64,000 nucleotides of DNA from Allonocardiopsis opalescens (GCF_003002095.1 NZ_PVZC01000002.1:124001-188000); one strand, 5' to 3'. Shown: positions 26,203 through 35,309, numbered from the stretch's first letter. Numbers and translations are program-made. Notes: generated from the letters alone by a model not told the origin.

Positions 26203-26442
26203 AAGAGTTGGTAACACCGGCGATCGTGCCGTGTCAATTGCGAAAACTTTCGGAACGGAGCCGCGCGAGCACGTTCGGCGACCATTCGGGGCGCCGAAGC
26301 GCTGGTCACGTCCTGCGGCGACCGGCCGGCGGGCACCCGGGCGCCCGCCGAAAGCGTTCCGGCGCCGGAGCCGCCGTGCGCGTCCGCCCGGACACGCCGG
26401 TGGCACGCGGCGCGGGGCCGCGTGCCACCGGTCGCGGTGCCG

Positions 26443-26697
26443 TCAGCCGGTGCTCGGCCGGCGGTAGCGCCGTTCGAAGCGCTCGACGCGGCCCGCGCTG
26501 TCCAGCACGCGGGAGCGGCCGGTGTAGAACGGGTGGCTGGCCGAGGAGGTGTCCACGTCGACCACCGGGTAGACGGCGCCGTCGCGCCATTCGACCGTGC
26601 GCTCGCTGACGGCCGTCGACCGGGTCAGGAAGGCGTGTCCGGTGGAGCGGTCGCGGAAGACCACCGGGCGGTACTCGGGATGGATGTCGCGCTGCAT
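26443..26697 (-). CDS. rpmE2: 50S ribosomal protein bL31, type B (zinc-free paralogue)
   Basis: An 84-residue protein beginning [20 protein letters not shown] and containing ASHPFYTG, the type B L31 pattern. It has no CxxC zinc motif, so it is the C-minus form that replaces the zinc-binding L31 when zinc is scarce. It lies in the same direction as the rpmG paralogue, 44 bp downstream, below a Zur-box-like site. This is the standard zinc-sparing arrangement. Confidence 0.93.
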   Translation of the reverse strand: MQRDIHPEYRPVVFRDRSTGHAFLTRSTAVSERTVEWRDGAVYPVVDVDTSSASHPFYTGRSRVLDSAGRVERFERRYRRPSTG

Positions 26698-26741
26698 CGC
26701 TGCCTCGTCTCTCGTCTCGTTCGCGCCGGCGGGCCGCCGGC

Positions 26742-26906
26742 TCAGCGCTCCTCGCGGAACAGCCGGTGCCCGCGCGCCACGGGGTCGTACTTGCGCAGTC
26801 CGAGCCGGTCCGGGTCGTTGCGCCGGCTCTTGCGCGTCACGTAGGTGTAGCCGGTGCCGGCCGTCGACCGGAGCCTCACCACCGGCCTGGTCTCGCCGCG
26901 CGCCAT
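26742..26906 (-). CDS. rpmG2: 50S ribosomal protein bL33, zinc-free paralogue
   Basis: A 54-residue protein, read directly from the sequence. It begins [20 protein letters not shown], continues [22 protein letters not shown] and ends LFREER, the L33 fold. The four zinc cysteines of the C-plus form are replaced (KSRRN and KYDP where CxxC pairs would be), so it is the C-minus version. ATG 26906 has only weak upstream purines; transcription from the nearby Zur-box region is likely. It forms an operon with rpmE2. Confidence 0.92.
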   Translation of the reverse strand: MARGETRPVVRLRSTAGTGYTYVTRKSRRNDPDRLGLRKYDPVARGHRLFREER

Positions 26907-26956
26907 GGCCTCCCCCTTTCGCCGTGTTCACCGCCGGGCTCATCCGCCGGCAGCTA

Positions 26957-26971
26957 CGATAACGATAATCA
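26957..26971. promoter_or_regulatory. Zur-box-like site between rpmG2 and the CobW gene
   Basis: CGATAACGATAATCA shares 11 of 15 positions with the site before znuA at 28494 and fits the TGNNAANNNATTNTCA-type actinobacterial Zur box. It lies 51 bp from the rpmG2 start and 31 bp from the CobW start, so one site could repress both directions. Confidence 0.7.
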
Positions 26972-27001
26972 TTCCCAGAACATTCCGAGAGGCGGAGAAG
27001 G

Positions 27002-28171
27002 ATGAGCGGTCATCGGCCGGTCCCCGTCGTGCTCGTCGGCGGGCTGCACCGCCGGGCACGCGCGGCCGCGGTACACGAACTCCTGGGCCCCGGCGCGGTC
27101 GCGGTCCGCCACGACCTGTCGCGCGTCGACGACGGCATCGTGCACCGGACCGTGCGCGACCGCTTCGGGGTGCGCGAGCACCTCGCGCTCGAGCCGGCGC
27201 ACGGCTGCGCGTCCTGCACGCTGCGCGAGGACCTGATCGGGGTGCTGCTCCGCCTCGCCGAGCAGCCGGAGAACACCCTGCTGGTGGTCGAGCTGTGGGA
27301 CTCCGTGGAACCGCGCGCCCTCGCCGAGTCGCTGTGCTGGGCCGTCCTCGACGGGCGCCCGCTCGCGCACGACCTCGCCGTGGCGGCCGTCATCACCGCC
27401 GTCGACGCCGACCGGCTCGTCGCGGACCTCTGCTGCGAGCAGGACGTCGCCGAACGGGGCATCGGCTCCGCCACGGACTCCCGGCCCGTCGCCGAGGTGC
27501 TGGCGCACCAGATCGAGTACCCGACGGCGCTGGCCGTGCACGGCGCCGACCGCGACGCGGCCGTCCGCCGCCAGGCCGCCGCCCTGCTGGGCCAGCTGAA
27601 CCCGGCGGCGATGCTGCTGCCCACCGGCCGGGGGCGGCTGCTCCCGCTGGCCCGGGGCCGCTTCGACGCCGACGCGGCGGCGGCCCGCGCCGATCCGGCC
27701 GGCCGGCAGTTCCCCGACAGCTGCGCGGCCGACGGCGTCACCACCGTGACCTGGCGCCGCCGGCGGCCGCTGCACCCCGGGCGCCTCTACGCCGCGCTCG
27801 ACGAGGTCGTCGGCGGCTCCCTGCGCAGCCGGGGCCGCTTCTGGCTGGCGAGCCGGCCCGCGACCATGCTGGTGTGGGACGCGGCCGGCAACCGGCTCGC
27901 GGTGGACGAGGCCGGGCCCTGGCTGGCGGCGCTGCCCGGCGCCGCCCGCGGACTGGCGGCCGAGCCCAGGCGCCTGGCCGCCGCCCTGGACTGGGCGCCC
28001 CGTACCGGCGACCGCCTCCAGCAGCTCTCCTTCACCGGCACCGGGCTCGACGCCCGGGCACTGACCGACCTGCTCGACTCCTGCCTGCTCACCGACGACG
28101 AACTCCACGCGGGCGAGGACGCCTGGACCCACCTCACCGACCCGTTCCGAACGGCCCTCCGGGAGGCGTGA
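27002..28171 (+). CDS. CobW/ZNG-family protein with degenerate P-loop
   Basis: A 389-residue CobW-like protein, a family that includes zinc chaperone GTPases induced by zinc starvation. The metal motif [10 protein letters not shown] (CxCC-like) is near residue 69, followed by a Walker B-like [10 protein letters not shown]. The expected GxxGxGKT Walker A is replaced by [13 protein letters not shown], so GTP binding is doubtful. The C-terminal half has the CobW_C fold with [16 protein letters not shown] and [13 protein letters not shown] lies just before ATG 27002. The Zur-box-like site at 26957 and the zinc neighbours place it in the zinc-starvation response. Confidence 0.85.
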   Translation: MSGHRPVPVVLVGGLHRRARAAAVHELLGPGAVAVRHDLSRVDDGIVHRTVRDRFGVREHLALEPAHGCASCTLREDLIGVLLRLAEQPENTLLVVELWDSVEPRALAESLCWAVLDGRPLAHDLAVAAVITAVDADRLVADLCCEQDVAERGIGSATDSRPVAEVLAHQIEYPTALAVHGADRDAAVRRQAAALLGQLNPAAMLLPTGRGRLLPLARGRFDADAAAARADPAGRQFPDSCAADGVTTVTWRRRRPLHPGRLYAALDEVVGGSLRSRGRFWLASRPATMLVWDAAGNRLAVDEAGPWLAALPGAARGLAAEPRRLAAALDWAPRTGDRLQQLSFTGTGLDARALTDLLDSCLLTDDELHAGEDAWTHLTDPFRTALREA

Positions 28172-28211
28172 GCGGTGTTGCCCCGGACCCCTGCGCCGCC
28201 CCGACCGCCCC

Positions 28212-28443
28212 CAGCCCAGTCCCCCGCCCACCCTGGGGGGACTTCCCCTGCACACGATCCTCGCGCCCCACCGTGCGCAGCGCGATCCCTACCGGACGGT
28301 TGTGGACAACGGCTCCGGGGTGGCGGCGGGCTGTGGACAACCGCCCTCAGCCCAGTCCCCCGCCCTCCCAGGGGGACTCCCCTGCGTCAATTCTTCCGCC
28401 CCGCCATGCGCCGCGCACCCACGAGCGGACCGTTGTGGACAAG
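28212..28443. repeat. Tandem hairpin repeat with DnaA-box-like sequences
   Basis: Two imperfect copies of a roughly 96-bp unit (28212-28310 and 28348-28443, offset 136 bp). Each opens with a hairpin whose arms are AGTCCCCC and GGGGGACT around a C-rich loop, continues with TCCCCTGC, and ends with TTGTGGACAA, whose complement contains TTGTCCACA, a high-GC DnaA box. An extra TGTGGACAA is at 28332. A third copy lies inverted at 42010-42096. The rest of 28172-28492 is non-coding. Confidence 0.65.
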
Positions 28444-28492
28444 GCACCCGATCGGAGCGCGCCTGTGGACGCCGACTTGACACCGGTCCAGT

Positions 28493-28521
28493 TTGACAAC
28501 GATTTTCATTTTCTGGACACT
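28493..28521 (+). promoter_or_regulatory. znuA promoter with overlapping Zur box
   Basis: -35 TTGACA (28493-28498) and -10 GACACT (28516-28521) are 17 bp apart. The Zur-box-like TGACAACGATTTTCA (28494-28508) covers the -35, so bound Zur would block polymerase. The start codon is 8 bp after the -10, so the transcript should be leaderless. Confidence 0.78.
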
Positions 28522-28528
28522 GAACAAC

Positions 28529-29620
28529 ATGAGCATACGAATGGCGCGTAACGCCTTCGCGCTGGTCGGCGCGGGCGCACTGCTGCTGGCGGGTGCCGCC
28601 TGCGGCACCGGGGCGGACGGATCGGCCGACGACGGGCGGCCCACCGTCGTCACCGCGGTGTACCCCCTGCAGTGGCTGGCCGAGCGGGTCGCCGGAGACC
28701 GCGCCGAGGTCGCGAACCTGGTGGAGCCGGGTGTCGAGGCGCACGACGTCGAGCTCACCCCGCGCCAAGTCGGCGAGCTGGGGCAGGCCGCGGTCGTGTT
28801 CTACATCGCGGGCATGTCCCCCGCCGTCGACGACGCCGTCGCCCAGGAGGCGCCCGACACCGCCCTCGACGCGCAGACGCTCACCGACCCCCTCGCCCCC
28901 GCCGAGGAGGAGGGCGGCGAGCACGCCGACGAGCACGCGGAAGAAGAGGGCCACACCCACGAGGGCGAGGAGCCCGCCCACGAAGAGGGCCACACCGACG
29001 AGGCCGAGCACGCCCACGAGGGCGAGGCGGAGCACGCCCACGAGGGCGAGGCGGAGCACGCCCACGAGGGCGAGGGCGAGGCCGGGCACGACCACGCGCA
29101 CGAGGGCGCCGACCCGCACCTGTGGCTCGACCCCACCCGGATGGGCCCGCTCGCCGAGGGCCTGGCCGAGCGCCTCAGCGAGGCCGACCCCGAGGGCGCC
29201 GAGACCTACGCGGCCAACGCCCAGGCGGTCGCCGACGAAACCACCGCCCTGGACGAGGAGTTCACCACCGCCCTGGAGGGCTGCGCGGCCGACACGATCG
29301 TCACCAGCCACACCGCCTTCGGCTACCTCGCGGACCGCTACGGCCTGCACCAGGTGGGCATCGCCGGGCTGAGCCCCGACACCGAGCCCTCCCCGGCCCG
29401 GATGGCGGAGGTCGCCGAGATCGCCGAGCACGAGGGCGTCTCCACCGTCTTCACCGAGACCACGGTGAGCCCCGAGGTCGCCCAGACCCTCGCCGACGAG
29501 ATCGGCGTCAGCACGGCCGTGCTGAACACCCTCGAAGGCGGCCCCACCGAGGGGGGCGACTACCTGTCGACCATGCGCGAGAACCTCGCCGCCCTCACCG
29601 GCGCCCTGGACTGCGGCTGA
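28529..29620 (+). CDS. znuA: Zinc ABC transporter substrate-binding protein
   Basis: A 363-residue lipoprotein-type cluster A-I binding protein. The signal peptide ends with AGAAC, Cys25 being the probable lipid anchor (a weak lipobox). VVTAVYPLQWLAERVAGDRAEV opens the domain and His in GVEAHDVEL is the first ligand. A very long metal-catching loop at about 128-192 is rich in His and Glu with repeated HAHEGEAE units. DPHLWLDP and TSHTAFGYLADRYGL supply further ligands. No ATPase or permease (znuC, znuB) follows: the next gene is convergent zur. It must therefore work with a transporter encoded elsewhere. Confidence 0.93.
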   Translation: MSIRMARNAFALVGAGALLLAGAACGTGADGSADDGRPTVVTAVYPLQWLAERVAGDRAEVANLVEPGVEAHDVELTPRQVGELGQAAVVFYIAGMSPAVDDAVAQEAPDTALDAQTLTDPLAPAEEEGGEHADEHAEEEGHTHEGEEPAHEEGHTDEAEHAHEGEAEHAHEGEAEHAHEGEGEAGHDHAHEGADPHLWLDPTRMGPLAEGLAERLSEADPEGAETYAANAQAVADETTALDEEFTTALEGCAADTIVTSHTAFGYLADRYGLHQVGIAGLSPDTEPSPARMAEVAEIAEHEGVSTVFTETTVSPEVAQTLADEIGVSTAVLNTLEGGPTEGGDYLSTMRENLAALTGALDCG

Positions 29621-29627
29621 CGCGCGA

Positions 29628-29670
29628 GCGCCCGGCGGCCCGCGGTGGAGACCGCGGGGCCGCCGGGCGC
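29628..29670. terminator. Bidirectional hairpin between znuA and zur
   Basis: A 19-20 base arm GCGCCCGGCGGCC... pairs with its complement around the loop GGAG, with one bulged base. It lies between convergent genes. Confidence 0.78.
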
Positions 29671-29690
29671 CCCCATGCTCTGGGCGGAGC

Positions 29691-30113
29691 TCAGCCGCGC
29701 CGCTCCGCCGCGGCGGCATCGGCCTGGGCCGCCGCCTTGGCCGCCGCGCACGCCGGGCAGGTGCCGAACACCTCCACCGTGTGCTCCACGTCCACGAAGC
29801 CGTGCGCCGCCGCCACCTCGTCGGCCCACCGCTCCAGCGCCGGATTGGCCGCCTCGATCGCGGTGCCGCAGTCGCGGCAGACGAGGTGGTGGTGGTGCTC
29901 GTCGCTGCGGCACGCCCGGTACACGGCCTCGCCGCGCGCATTGCGCACGGTGTCGACCTCACCGGCCACCGTCAGCGCCTGCAGCGACCGGTAGACGGTG
30001 GCCAGCCCCACCCGCTTGCCGCTCTCGCGCAGCCGCGCGTACACCTCCTGGGCGCTGCGGAACTCATCGCAGTCGCTCAGCGCCGCGCGCACCTGCGCCG
30101 TACGGTCCGACAC
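29691..30113 (-). CDS. zur: Fur-family zinc uptake regulator
   Basis: A 140-residue Fur-family repressor. The winged helix has [30 protein letters not shown]. The metal domain has the His-rich [15 protein letters not shown] with the first CxxC, and [10 protein letters not shown] with the second. Its location beside znuA and the zinc-free ribosomal proteins identifies it as Zur rather than Fur. The GTG at 30113 is chosen because GGAGG lies 8 bases upstream; a GTG three codons earlier would sit directly on the Shine-Dalgarno sequence. With zinc bound it should repress the two boxes at 26957 and 28494. Confidence 0.92.
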   Translation of the reverse strand: MSDRTAQVRAALSDCDEFRSAQEVYARLRESGKRVGLATVYRSLQALTVAGEVDTVRNARGEAVYRACRSDEHHHHLVCRDCGTAIEAANPALERWADEVAAAHGFVDVEHTVEVFGTCPACAAAKAAAQADAAAAERRG

Positions 30114-30140
30114 CGGCGCCACCTCCGTTCGACCCGGCCG

Positions 30141-30155
30141 TGACGGTATACGTCA
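30141..30155. promoter_or_regulatory. Inverted repeat upstream of zur
   Basis: TGACGGTATACGTCA is an inverted repeat (TGACG and CGTCA arms, 5-base centre containing TATA), 28-42 bp upstream of the zur start. It differs from the Zur boxes, so another regulator or a core promoter element is possible. Confidence 0.4.
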
Positions 30156-30324
30156 GACTCTATTCAAACGCCCCCGCCACAGGTGCTGTTCCCCGCCCCC
30201 GCTCCGCGCGCCGCCGCGTGCGCCCGTGCCACCCGATCCGGCGCGAAGCGGCCGGACTGTGTCACCCTGGTCGTGGGCGACGATCTCGCCCGCATCGCAA
30301 CGACCAAGAAGAACGGAGCGCACC

Positions 30325-31425
30325 GTGAGCGAGCACGCGACCCGTGGCTCGGGTGCAGGAGCCGTGTTCAGCCGGCACACCGGGCACGAGCAAGTCGTCT
30401 TCTGCCACGACGAACCCAGCGGTCTCCGGGCGATCATCGCCATCTACTCCACCGCGCTGGGCCCCGCGCTCGGCGGCACCCGCTTCTACCCCTACGCCGA
30501 CGAGGACGACGCCATCGACGACGTCCTCGCCCTCAGCAAGGGCATGGCCTACAAGAACGCCCTGGCCGGGCTCGACCTCGGCGGCGGCAAGGCCGTCATC
30601 ATCGGCGACCCCGCCGTCCACAAGACCGAGGCGCTGCTGCGCGCCTACGGGCGCTTCGTCGCCTCGCTCGGCGGCCGCTACTACACCGCCTGCGACGTCG
30701 GCACCTACGTCCCCGACATGGACGTCATCGCCCGCGAGTGCCGCTGGACCACCGGCCGCTCCGTCGAGGCGGGCGGCGCCGGAGACTCCTCCGTCCTCAC
30801 CGCCTACGGCGTCTACCAGGGCATGCGCGCCTCCGCCCAGCATCTTTGGGGCGGCCCGAGCCTCAGCGGGCGGCGGGTGGGCGTCGCCGGGGTGGGCAAG
30901 GTCGGCCGCCACCTCGTCGGCCTGCTGCTGGACGACGGCGCGGAGGTCGTCGTCACCGACGTGTCCGAGCAGGCCGTCGACAGGATCACCGCCGAGTACC
31001 CGGCGGTCGACGTGGTCGACGACAACGACACCCTGGTCCGCTCCGACCTCGACATCTACTCCCCGTGCGCGCTCGGCGGGGTCCTCGACGGCGAGACGGC
31101 CGCGGCGCTGCGCGCCCGCCTGGTCTGCGGCGCGGCCAACAACCAGCTCGCCGACCATGCCGTCGGCAAGCAGCTCGCCGAGCACGGCGTGCTGTACGCG
31201 CCCGACTACCTGGTGAACGCGGGCGGCGTGATCCAGGTCGAGGACGAGATCCACGGCTTCTCCTTCGAGCGCGCCAAGGCCAAGGCGGCGCGGATCTTCG
31301 ACACCACCCTCGACGTCTACCGGATCGCGGCCGAGGAGAACCTGCTCCCCGTCGACGCCGCCGACCGGATCGCCGAGCGGCGCATGGCGTCCGTCGGCCG
31401 GCTGCGCGGCATCCTGCTGCCCTGA
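30325..31425 (+). CDS. Glu/Leu/Phe/Val dehydrogenase, probably valine or leucine dehydrogenase
   Basis: A 366-residue NAD-dependent amino acid dehydrogenase that deaminates branched-chain amino acids to 2-oxo acids. [22 protein letters not shown] opens the substrate domain. The catalytic lysines are in [21 protein letters not shown], and the Rossmann loop is [31 protein letters not shown] is highly conserved. The length fits Streptomyces Vdh and Bacillus LeuDH; substrate choice cannot be read from sequence. GTG 30325 follows GGAG by about 7 bases. In streptomycetes such an enzyme supplies acyl-CoA precursors from valine (family knowledge). Confidence 0.92.
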   Translation: MSEHATRGSGAGAVFSRHTGHEQVVFCHDEPSGLRAIIAIYSTALGPALGGTRFYPYADEDDAIDDVLALSKGMAYKNALAGLDLGGGKAVIIGDPAVHKTEALLRAYGRFVASLGGRYYTACDVGTYVPDMDVIARECRWTTGRSVEAGGAGDSSVLTAYGVYQGMRASAQHLWGGPSLSGRRVGVAGVGKVGRHLVGLLLDDGAEVVVTDVSEQAVDRITAEYPAVDVVDDNDTLVRSDLDIYSPCALGGVLDGETAAALRARLVCGAANNQLADHAVGKQLAEHGVLYAPDYLVNAGGVIQVEDEIHGFSFERAKAKAARIFDTTLDVYRIAAEENLLPVDAADRIAERRMASVGRLRGILLP

Positions 31426-31485
31426 GGCAGGGCCGTCCGCCGACGCGACCAGGGCCGATCCGCTCGGCCCTCTACACTGGTGGGC

Positions 31486-32739
31486 ATGGGCGGCGAGGTC
31501 GCCGGGCCGCGGCTCGGCACGGCGGTTCCGGCACCACCGGCCGCCCCCTCGGCGCCCGTGCCCCCCGGGCTGCGCGCCGCCTCACGCGCGGGGATCCGCG
31601 CCCGCAACCTCTCGGCGCTGCTGCGCACCGTCCACCTGCACGGCCCGCGCTCCCGCAGCGAACTCACCGAGCTGATCGGCGTCAACCGCAGCACCATCGG
31701 CGTGCTGGTGGCGACCCTCGCCGAGGCCGGGCTGGTCGGCGAGCAGCCCGGCGCCGGCAGCGGGCGGGCCGGCCGGCCCTCCCAGGTCGTCACCGCACGC
31801 GCCGACGCCCGGTACGCCCTCGCCGTCGACCTGCGGGTGCGCCAGGTGGTGGCGGCGCGGGTAGGGCTCGGCGGCGGGGTCCAGCAGCGGCTCGAACTCC
31901 CCGCGCCCGACGGCGGCATCGACCGCGCCGTCGCGGTCGTCGCGCAGGCCTGCGCGCGGCTGCGCGAGGCGGCGCCGCCCGCGGCCGCTTGCGTGGGGGT
32001 GGGCGTCGCGGTGCCCGGCATGGTCGGCGGCGGGGTGGCCCGGCTCACCCCGAACCTCGGCTGGGTGGACGTGCCGCTGGCCGACGAACTCACCCGCCGG
32101 CTCGGCCTGCCGGTGCGGATCGACAACGAGGCCGACCTCGGGGTGCTGGCCGAGCAGTTGCGCGGGGCGGCGGTCGGCGCCGACTACGTCGTCTACCTGT
32201 CCGGCGAGGTCGGCGTGGGCGCCGGGGTGATCAGCGGCGGCCGGCCGCTGCGCGGCGTCGGCGGCTACGCGGGCGAGATCGGGCACATCATGGTGAACCC
32301 GCGCGGGGTGCCGTGCCGGTGCGGCTCGCGCGGCTGCCTGGAGACCGAGATCGGCGCCGAGGCGCTGCTGCGGGCGGCCGGACGCCCGCCGGGCGGCGGC
32401 GCGGTCGCGGCCGCCGGGGTGCTGGCCGCGGCCCGCCAGGGCGAGGCCGGCGCCCGGATGGCGGTGGCCCGCGTCGCCGGCTGGCTCGGCCGCGGGCTCG
32501 CCCTGCTGGTGAACACCTTCAACCCCGCCCTGGTTCTGGTCGGCGGCCCGCTCGGCGCCCTCTACCGCGCGGCGACGGACACCGTCACCGCCGCCTACAC
32601 CGAGGCCGCGCTTCCCGCCCCGCGCGAGCAGGCCCGTATCGCCCTCCCCGCCTTCGGCGAGGACTCCACTCTGCTGGGCGCCGCCGAACTGGTCTTCACG
32701 GACCTCCTTGAGGACCCGCTGGCTCCGTCGGCGGCGTAG
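31486..32739 (+). CDS. ROK-family transcriptional repressor
   Basis: A 417-residue NagC/XylR-type regulator. After a Pro/Ala-rich leader, the winged helix (about 35-90) reads RARNLSALLRTVHLHGPRSRSELTELIGVNRSTIGVLVATLAEAGLV. The sugar-kinase-like half has the DNEADLGVLAEQL motif, GVGAGVISGG, the zinc site CRCGSRGCLE, and NTFNPALVLVGGPLG. TACACT at 31473-31478 places the transcription start on ATG 31486, a leaderless mRNA. It is a reasonable candidate regulator of the xylBA operon 7 kb away, but it is not adjacent. A perfect hairpin terminator follows. Confidence 0.88.
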   Translation: MGGEVAGPRLGTAVPAPPAAPSAPVPPGLRAASRAGIRARNLSALLRTVHLHGPRSRSELTELIGVNRSTIGVLVATLAEAGLVGEQPGAGSGRAGRPSQVVTARADARYALAVDLRVRQVVAARVGLGGGVQQRLELPAPDGGIDRAVAVVAQACARLREAAPPAAACVGVGVAVPGMVGGGVARLTPNLGWVDVPLADELTRRLGLPVRIDNEADLGVLAEQLRGAAVGADYVVYLSGEVGVGAGVISGGRPLRGVGGYAGEIGHIMVNPRGVPCRCGSRGCLETEIGAEALLRAAGRPPGGGAVAAAGVLAAARQGEAGARMAVARVAGWLGRGLALLVNTFNPALVLVGGPLGALYRAATDTVTAAYTEAALPAPREQARIALPAFGEDSTLLGAAELVFTDLLEDPLAPSAA

Positions 32740-32820
32740 CGGGCCGGGCCCCGCGATCGTCGACGGACCGGGCGGCCAGGCCCTGGGCACCGTGGGCGCC
32801 GCCCTCGGCGCCCGCCACGC

Positions 32821-32850
32821 CGTGACCCCCGGCCGCGGCCGGGGGTCACG
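32821..32850. terminator. Perfect hairpin between ROK and MMPL genes
   Basis: CGTGACCCCCGGCC and its exact complement with a GC centre form a continuous 30-bp palindrome between convergent genes. Confidence 0.8.
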
Positions 32851-32855
32851 GGCGG

Positions 32856-35048
32856 TCACACGTAGCCGGCCGGTTCGCTCGCCGCCTCGGGCAGCTCCGG
32901 CCGGCCGCTGGACGACCGGGGCCCGCCCGGCCACCAGTTCGCCCGGCCGAGCAGCCGCATCGCGGCGGGCACGATGACCGAGCGGACCAGGGTCGCGTCG
33001 ATCACCACCGACAGCGCCAGCCCGACCCCAATGGTCATGACGAACAGCGAGGTGGCGCTGAGGCCCATGGCGGCGAGCACGACGACCATCAGCAGTCCGG
33101 CCCGGGTGATGACCGAACCGGTGCCGCTCAGTCCCACCCGGATGGCGCGCCGGTTGTCGCCCGTCGCCTGGTACTCCTCGTAGACGCGGCCCACCAGGAA
33201 CATCTCGTAGTCGGTCACCAGCCCGAAGGCGATGGTGATGATGACCGCCAGGGCCCACACGTCGGTCGTGCCCACCACGTAGAAGTCGAGCGGGCCCTGG
33301 AAACCGCCCTCCTGGAAGCCCCACACGATCAGGCCGAGCGAGGCCCCCAGTGAGAGGAAGGCGACGGCGACCGCCTTGAGCGGCACGAGCACCGAGCGGA
33401 AGCAGACGAAGAGCAGCACCAGGGTCGACAGGCCGACGAAGGCGAGCGCCCACGGCAGCGCGCCGGTCGTCGCCTCGTTGTTGTCGAGGCTGACCGCGGG
33501 GCTGCCGTCGCCGCCGACGAGGACCGCCTCAGCGCCGGCCGGGGCGCCCAGCGCCCTGATCTCGCGCACCAGCGCCAGATTGCGCGGATCGTCGACCTCG
33601 CCCCGGTAGCCGACGTTCACCCAGGTCAGCTCGGTGTCGGCGCGGTGGACGGCAGGGTCGTGCGCCCCCGCTATACCGTCCACGCTCCGCAGGTAGTCCG
33701 TCAGGGCCCGCTCCTCCACCGGGCCGGAGATCGCGATGTCGAGCCGGGCCTCGCCCGCGTGGCCCGCGGCGAACTGCTCGTCCAGGATCCTCGGCACCAC
33801 CTGGGCCTCGTTGTCCGCGGGCAGGTAGCGGTGGTTGGTCAGGCCCGGCTCCAGCCAGAACAGCGGGGCCGCGGCGGCCAGGAGCACCAGCAGACCGCCG
33901 GCCAGCCACGGCACCGGCCGCCGGGTGACGGAGGCGGCCAGCGCGCCCCAGGCCCGGTCCTCGCGGGTGACGGTGCCGGGCCGGCGGCGCAGCCATCGGG
34001 GGCTGAGCGCGTTGATCCGGGGGCCGAGTGCGGCCAGCGCGGCGGGCAGCACCACGAGCGCGGCGATGATGTCGAAGAGGACCACCGTGATGCCCGCCCA
34101 GGCGAAGGACTGGGAGATCGGCTGCGGGAAGAACAGCAGCCCGCAGAGGCCGATCACGACGACCAGGCCCGAGAAGGCGACCGTGCGTCCGGTCGTGTTC
34201 ACCGTCGCCGCCAGCGCCGCGCCCACGTCGCCGCCGTGGCGGTCCAGTTCGCCGCGGAAGCGGGTGACGATGAAGAGCCCGTAGTCGATGGCGAGGCCGA
34301 GGCCGAGCAGCATGGTGATCTCCAGCGCGAAGATCGAGATCTCCGTGACGTGGGTCAGCCAGCGCAGCAGCGCCATCGAGCCGAGGATCGCCATGATCCC
34401 CAGGGCGACGGGGAGGGCGGCGGCCACCAGGCCGCGGAAGGTGATCAGCAGCAGGACCAGCAGGATCGGCAGCGAGATCAGCTGGGCGGCGGCGAGGCTC
34501 CGCTGGGCCTCCGCCTGGAGGTGGTGCAGGCTCGTGGGCCCGCCCGCGAGGTAGGTCTCCAGCCGGCCGTCGTCGGCCCGGACCGCCTGCTCGATCTCGC
34601 CGTAGGACTCCAGGCGCTCGGTGGTGTCCGCGCCGTTCAGGGTGAGCGTGGCGATCGTGGCGGACCCGTCCCCGGAGACGTAGGCGGCGCGCTCCTCCTC
34701 GGTGAGTCCCGGGCTCCAGTAGCCGGTCCAGGAGAGGACCTCGGACTCCGGCAGCCGGTCGAGCGCCGCCGTCACCGCCTGTTCGAAGGCCGGGTCGTCG
34801 ACGGTCAGCTCGCCGGTGGGGTCGGTGTAGAGCGCCACCGTGTCCCGATCGCCGGGCTGGTGCCCGAAGTGGCTCTCCAGCAGCTCGGAGGCGCGGCTGG
34901 ACTCCGCGTTCGGCGGCTCGAGCCCTCCGGTGCTCATCGCGCCGAATACGCCGCCGCCCCAGGCGCCGGCGAGCACCATGAACAGGGCCGCCGCGATCAA
35001 GATCACGCGCCTTCGCGCATGGGCGAGGCGCCCCAGCCGTATGAACAT
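32856..35048 (-). CDS. MMPL-family RND transporter
   Basis: A 730-residue inner-membrane transporter with about 11-12 helices in two homologous halves, each with a large external loop. The first half has a helix at about 12-32, then an external domain with RASELLESHFGHQPGDRDTVALYTD, and helices with GLGLAIDYGLFIVTRFRGEL; the second has FGLVTDYEMFLVGRVYEEY. These Asp-Tyr pairs are the proton-relay positions of MmpL proteins. Substrates may be lipids or drugs. MFIRLGRLAHARRR at 35048 is preferred over the ATG five codons earlier because GGAG lies 8 bases before it. The regulator may be the TetR at 35595, though the SDR remnant separates them. Confidence 0.88.
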   Translation of the reverse strand: MFIRLGRLAHARRRVILIAAALFMVLAGAWGGGVFGAMSTGGLEPPNAESSRASELLESHFGHQPGDRDTVALYTDPTGELTVDDPAFEQAVTAALDRLPESEVLSWTGYWSPGLTEEERAAYVSGDGSATIATLTLNGADTTERLESYGEIEQAVRADDGRLETYLAGGPTSLHHLQAEAQRSLAAAQLISLPILLVLLLITFRGLVAAALPVALGIMAILGSMALLRWLTHVTEISIFALEITMLLGLGLAIDYGLFIVTRFRGELDRHGGDVGAALAATVNTTGRTVAFSGLVVVIGLCGLLFFPQPISQSFAWAGITVVLFDIIAALVVLPAALAALGPRINALSPRWLRRRPGTVTREDRAWGALAASVTRRPVPWLAGGLLVLLAAAAPLFWLEPGLTNHRYLPADNEAQVVPRILDEQFAAGHAGEARLDIAISGPVEERALTDYLRSVDGIAGAHDPAVHRADTELTWVNVGYRGEVDDPRNLALVREIRALGAPAGAEAVLVGGDGSPAVSLDNNEATTGALPWALAFVGLSTLVLLFVCFRSVLVPLKAVAVAFLSLGASLGLIVWGFQEGGFQGPLDFYVVGTTDVWALAVIITIAFGLVTDYEMFLVGRVYEEYQATGDNRRAIRVGLSGTGSVITRAGLLMVVVLAAMGLSATSLFVMTIGVGLALSVVIDATLVRSVIVPAAMRLLGRANWWPGGPRSSSGRPELPEAASEPAGYV

Positions 35049-35063
35049 AGGGATAAACTCCAT

Positions 35064-35309
35064 TAAACAGGTAGGAATGATAGGATGCTGTGGCGGCCGA
35101 CCTCCTCGACGGGCGGGTTTGAGTGCGTCCCCCTGCGGGAGGTCGGTCTCCGTGCCGGGATGCGGCGCGACGCCGGTATGAGCGCCGCGCCGAGAAGGGG
35201 GCACCGGCGTCGTCTCGGGCGTGTTCTGCCGGCTACGGCCGGATCTGCGGGTTCTCACCGCGGCCGGTCAGACAGGCGCTTTCATCGCCCGTCCGGTCGC
35301 CGCGGACCG
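35064..35309. other. Gap between the MMPL gene and the SDR remnant
   Basis: No supported gene. On the minus strand TATCAT followed by ATG 12 bases later may mark the MMPL promoter near 35075-35085. Confidence 0.35.

Noticed and set aside
28301-28442. Chromosome replication origin
   Set aside because: DnaA-like boxes are present but few, embedded in a repeat, and dnaA, dnaN, rpmH and an AT-rich region are absent.
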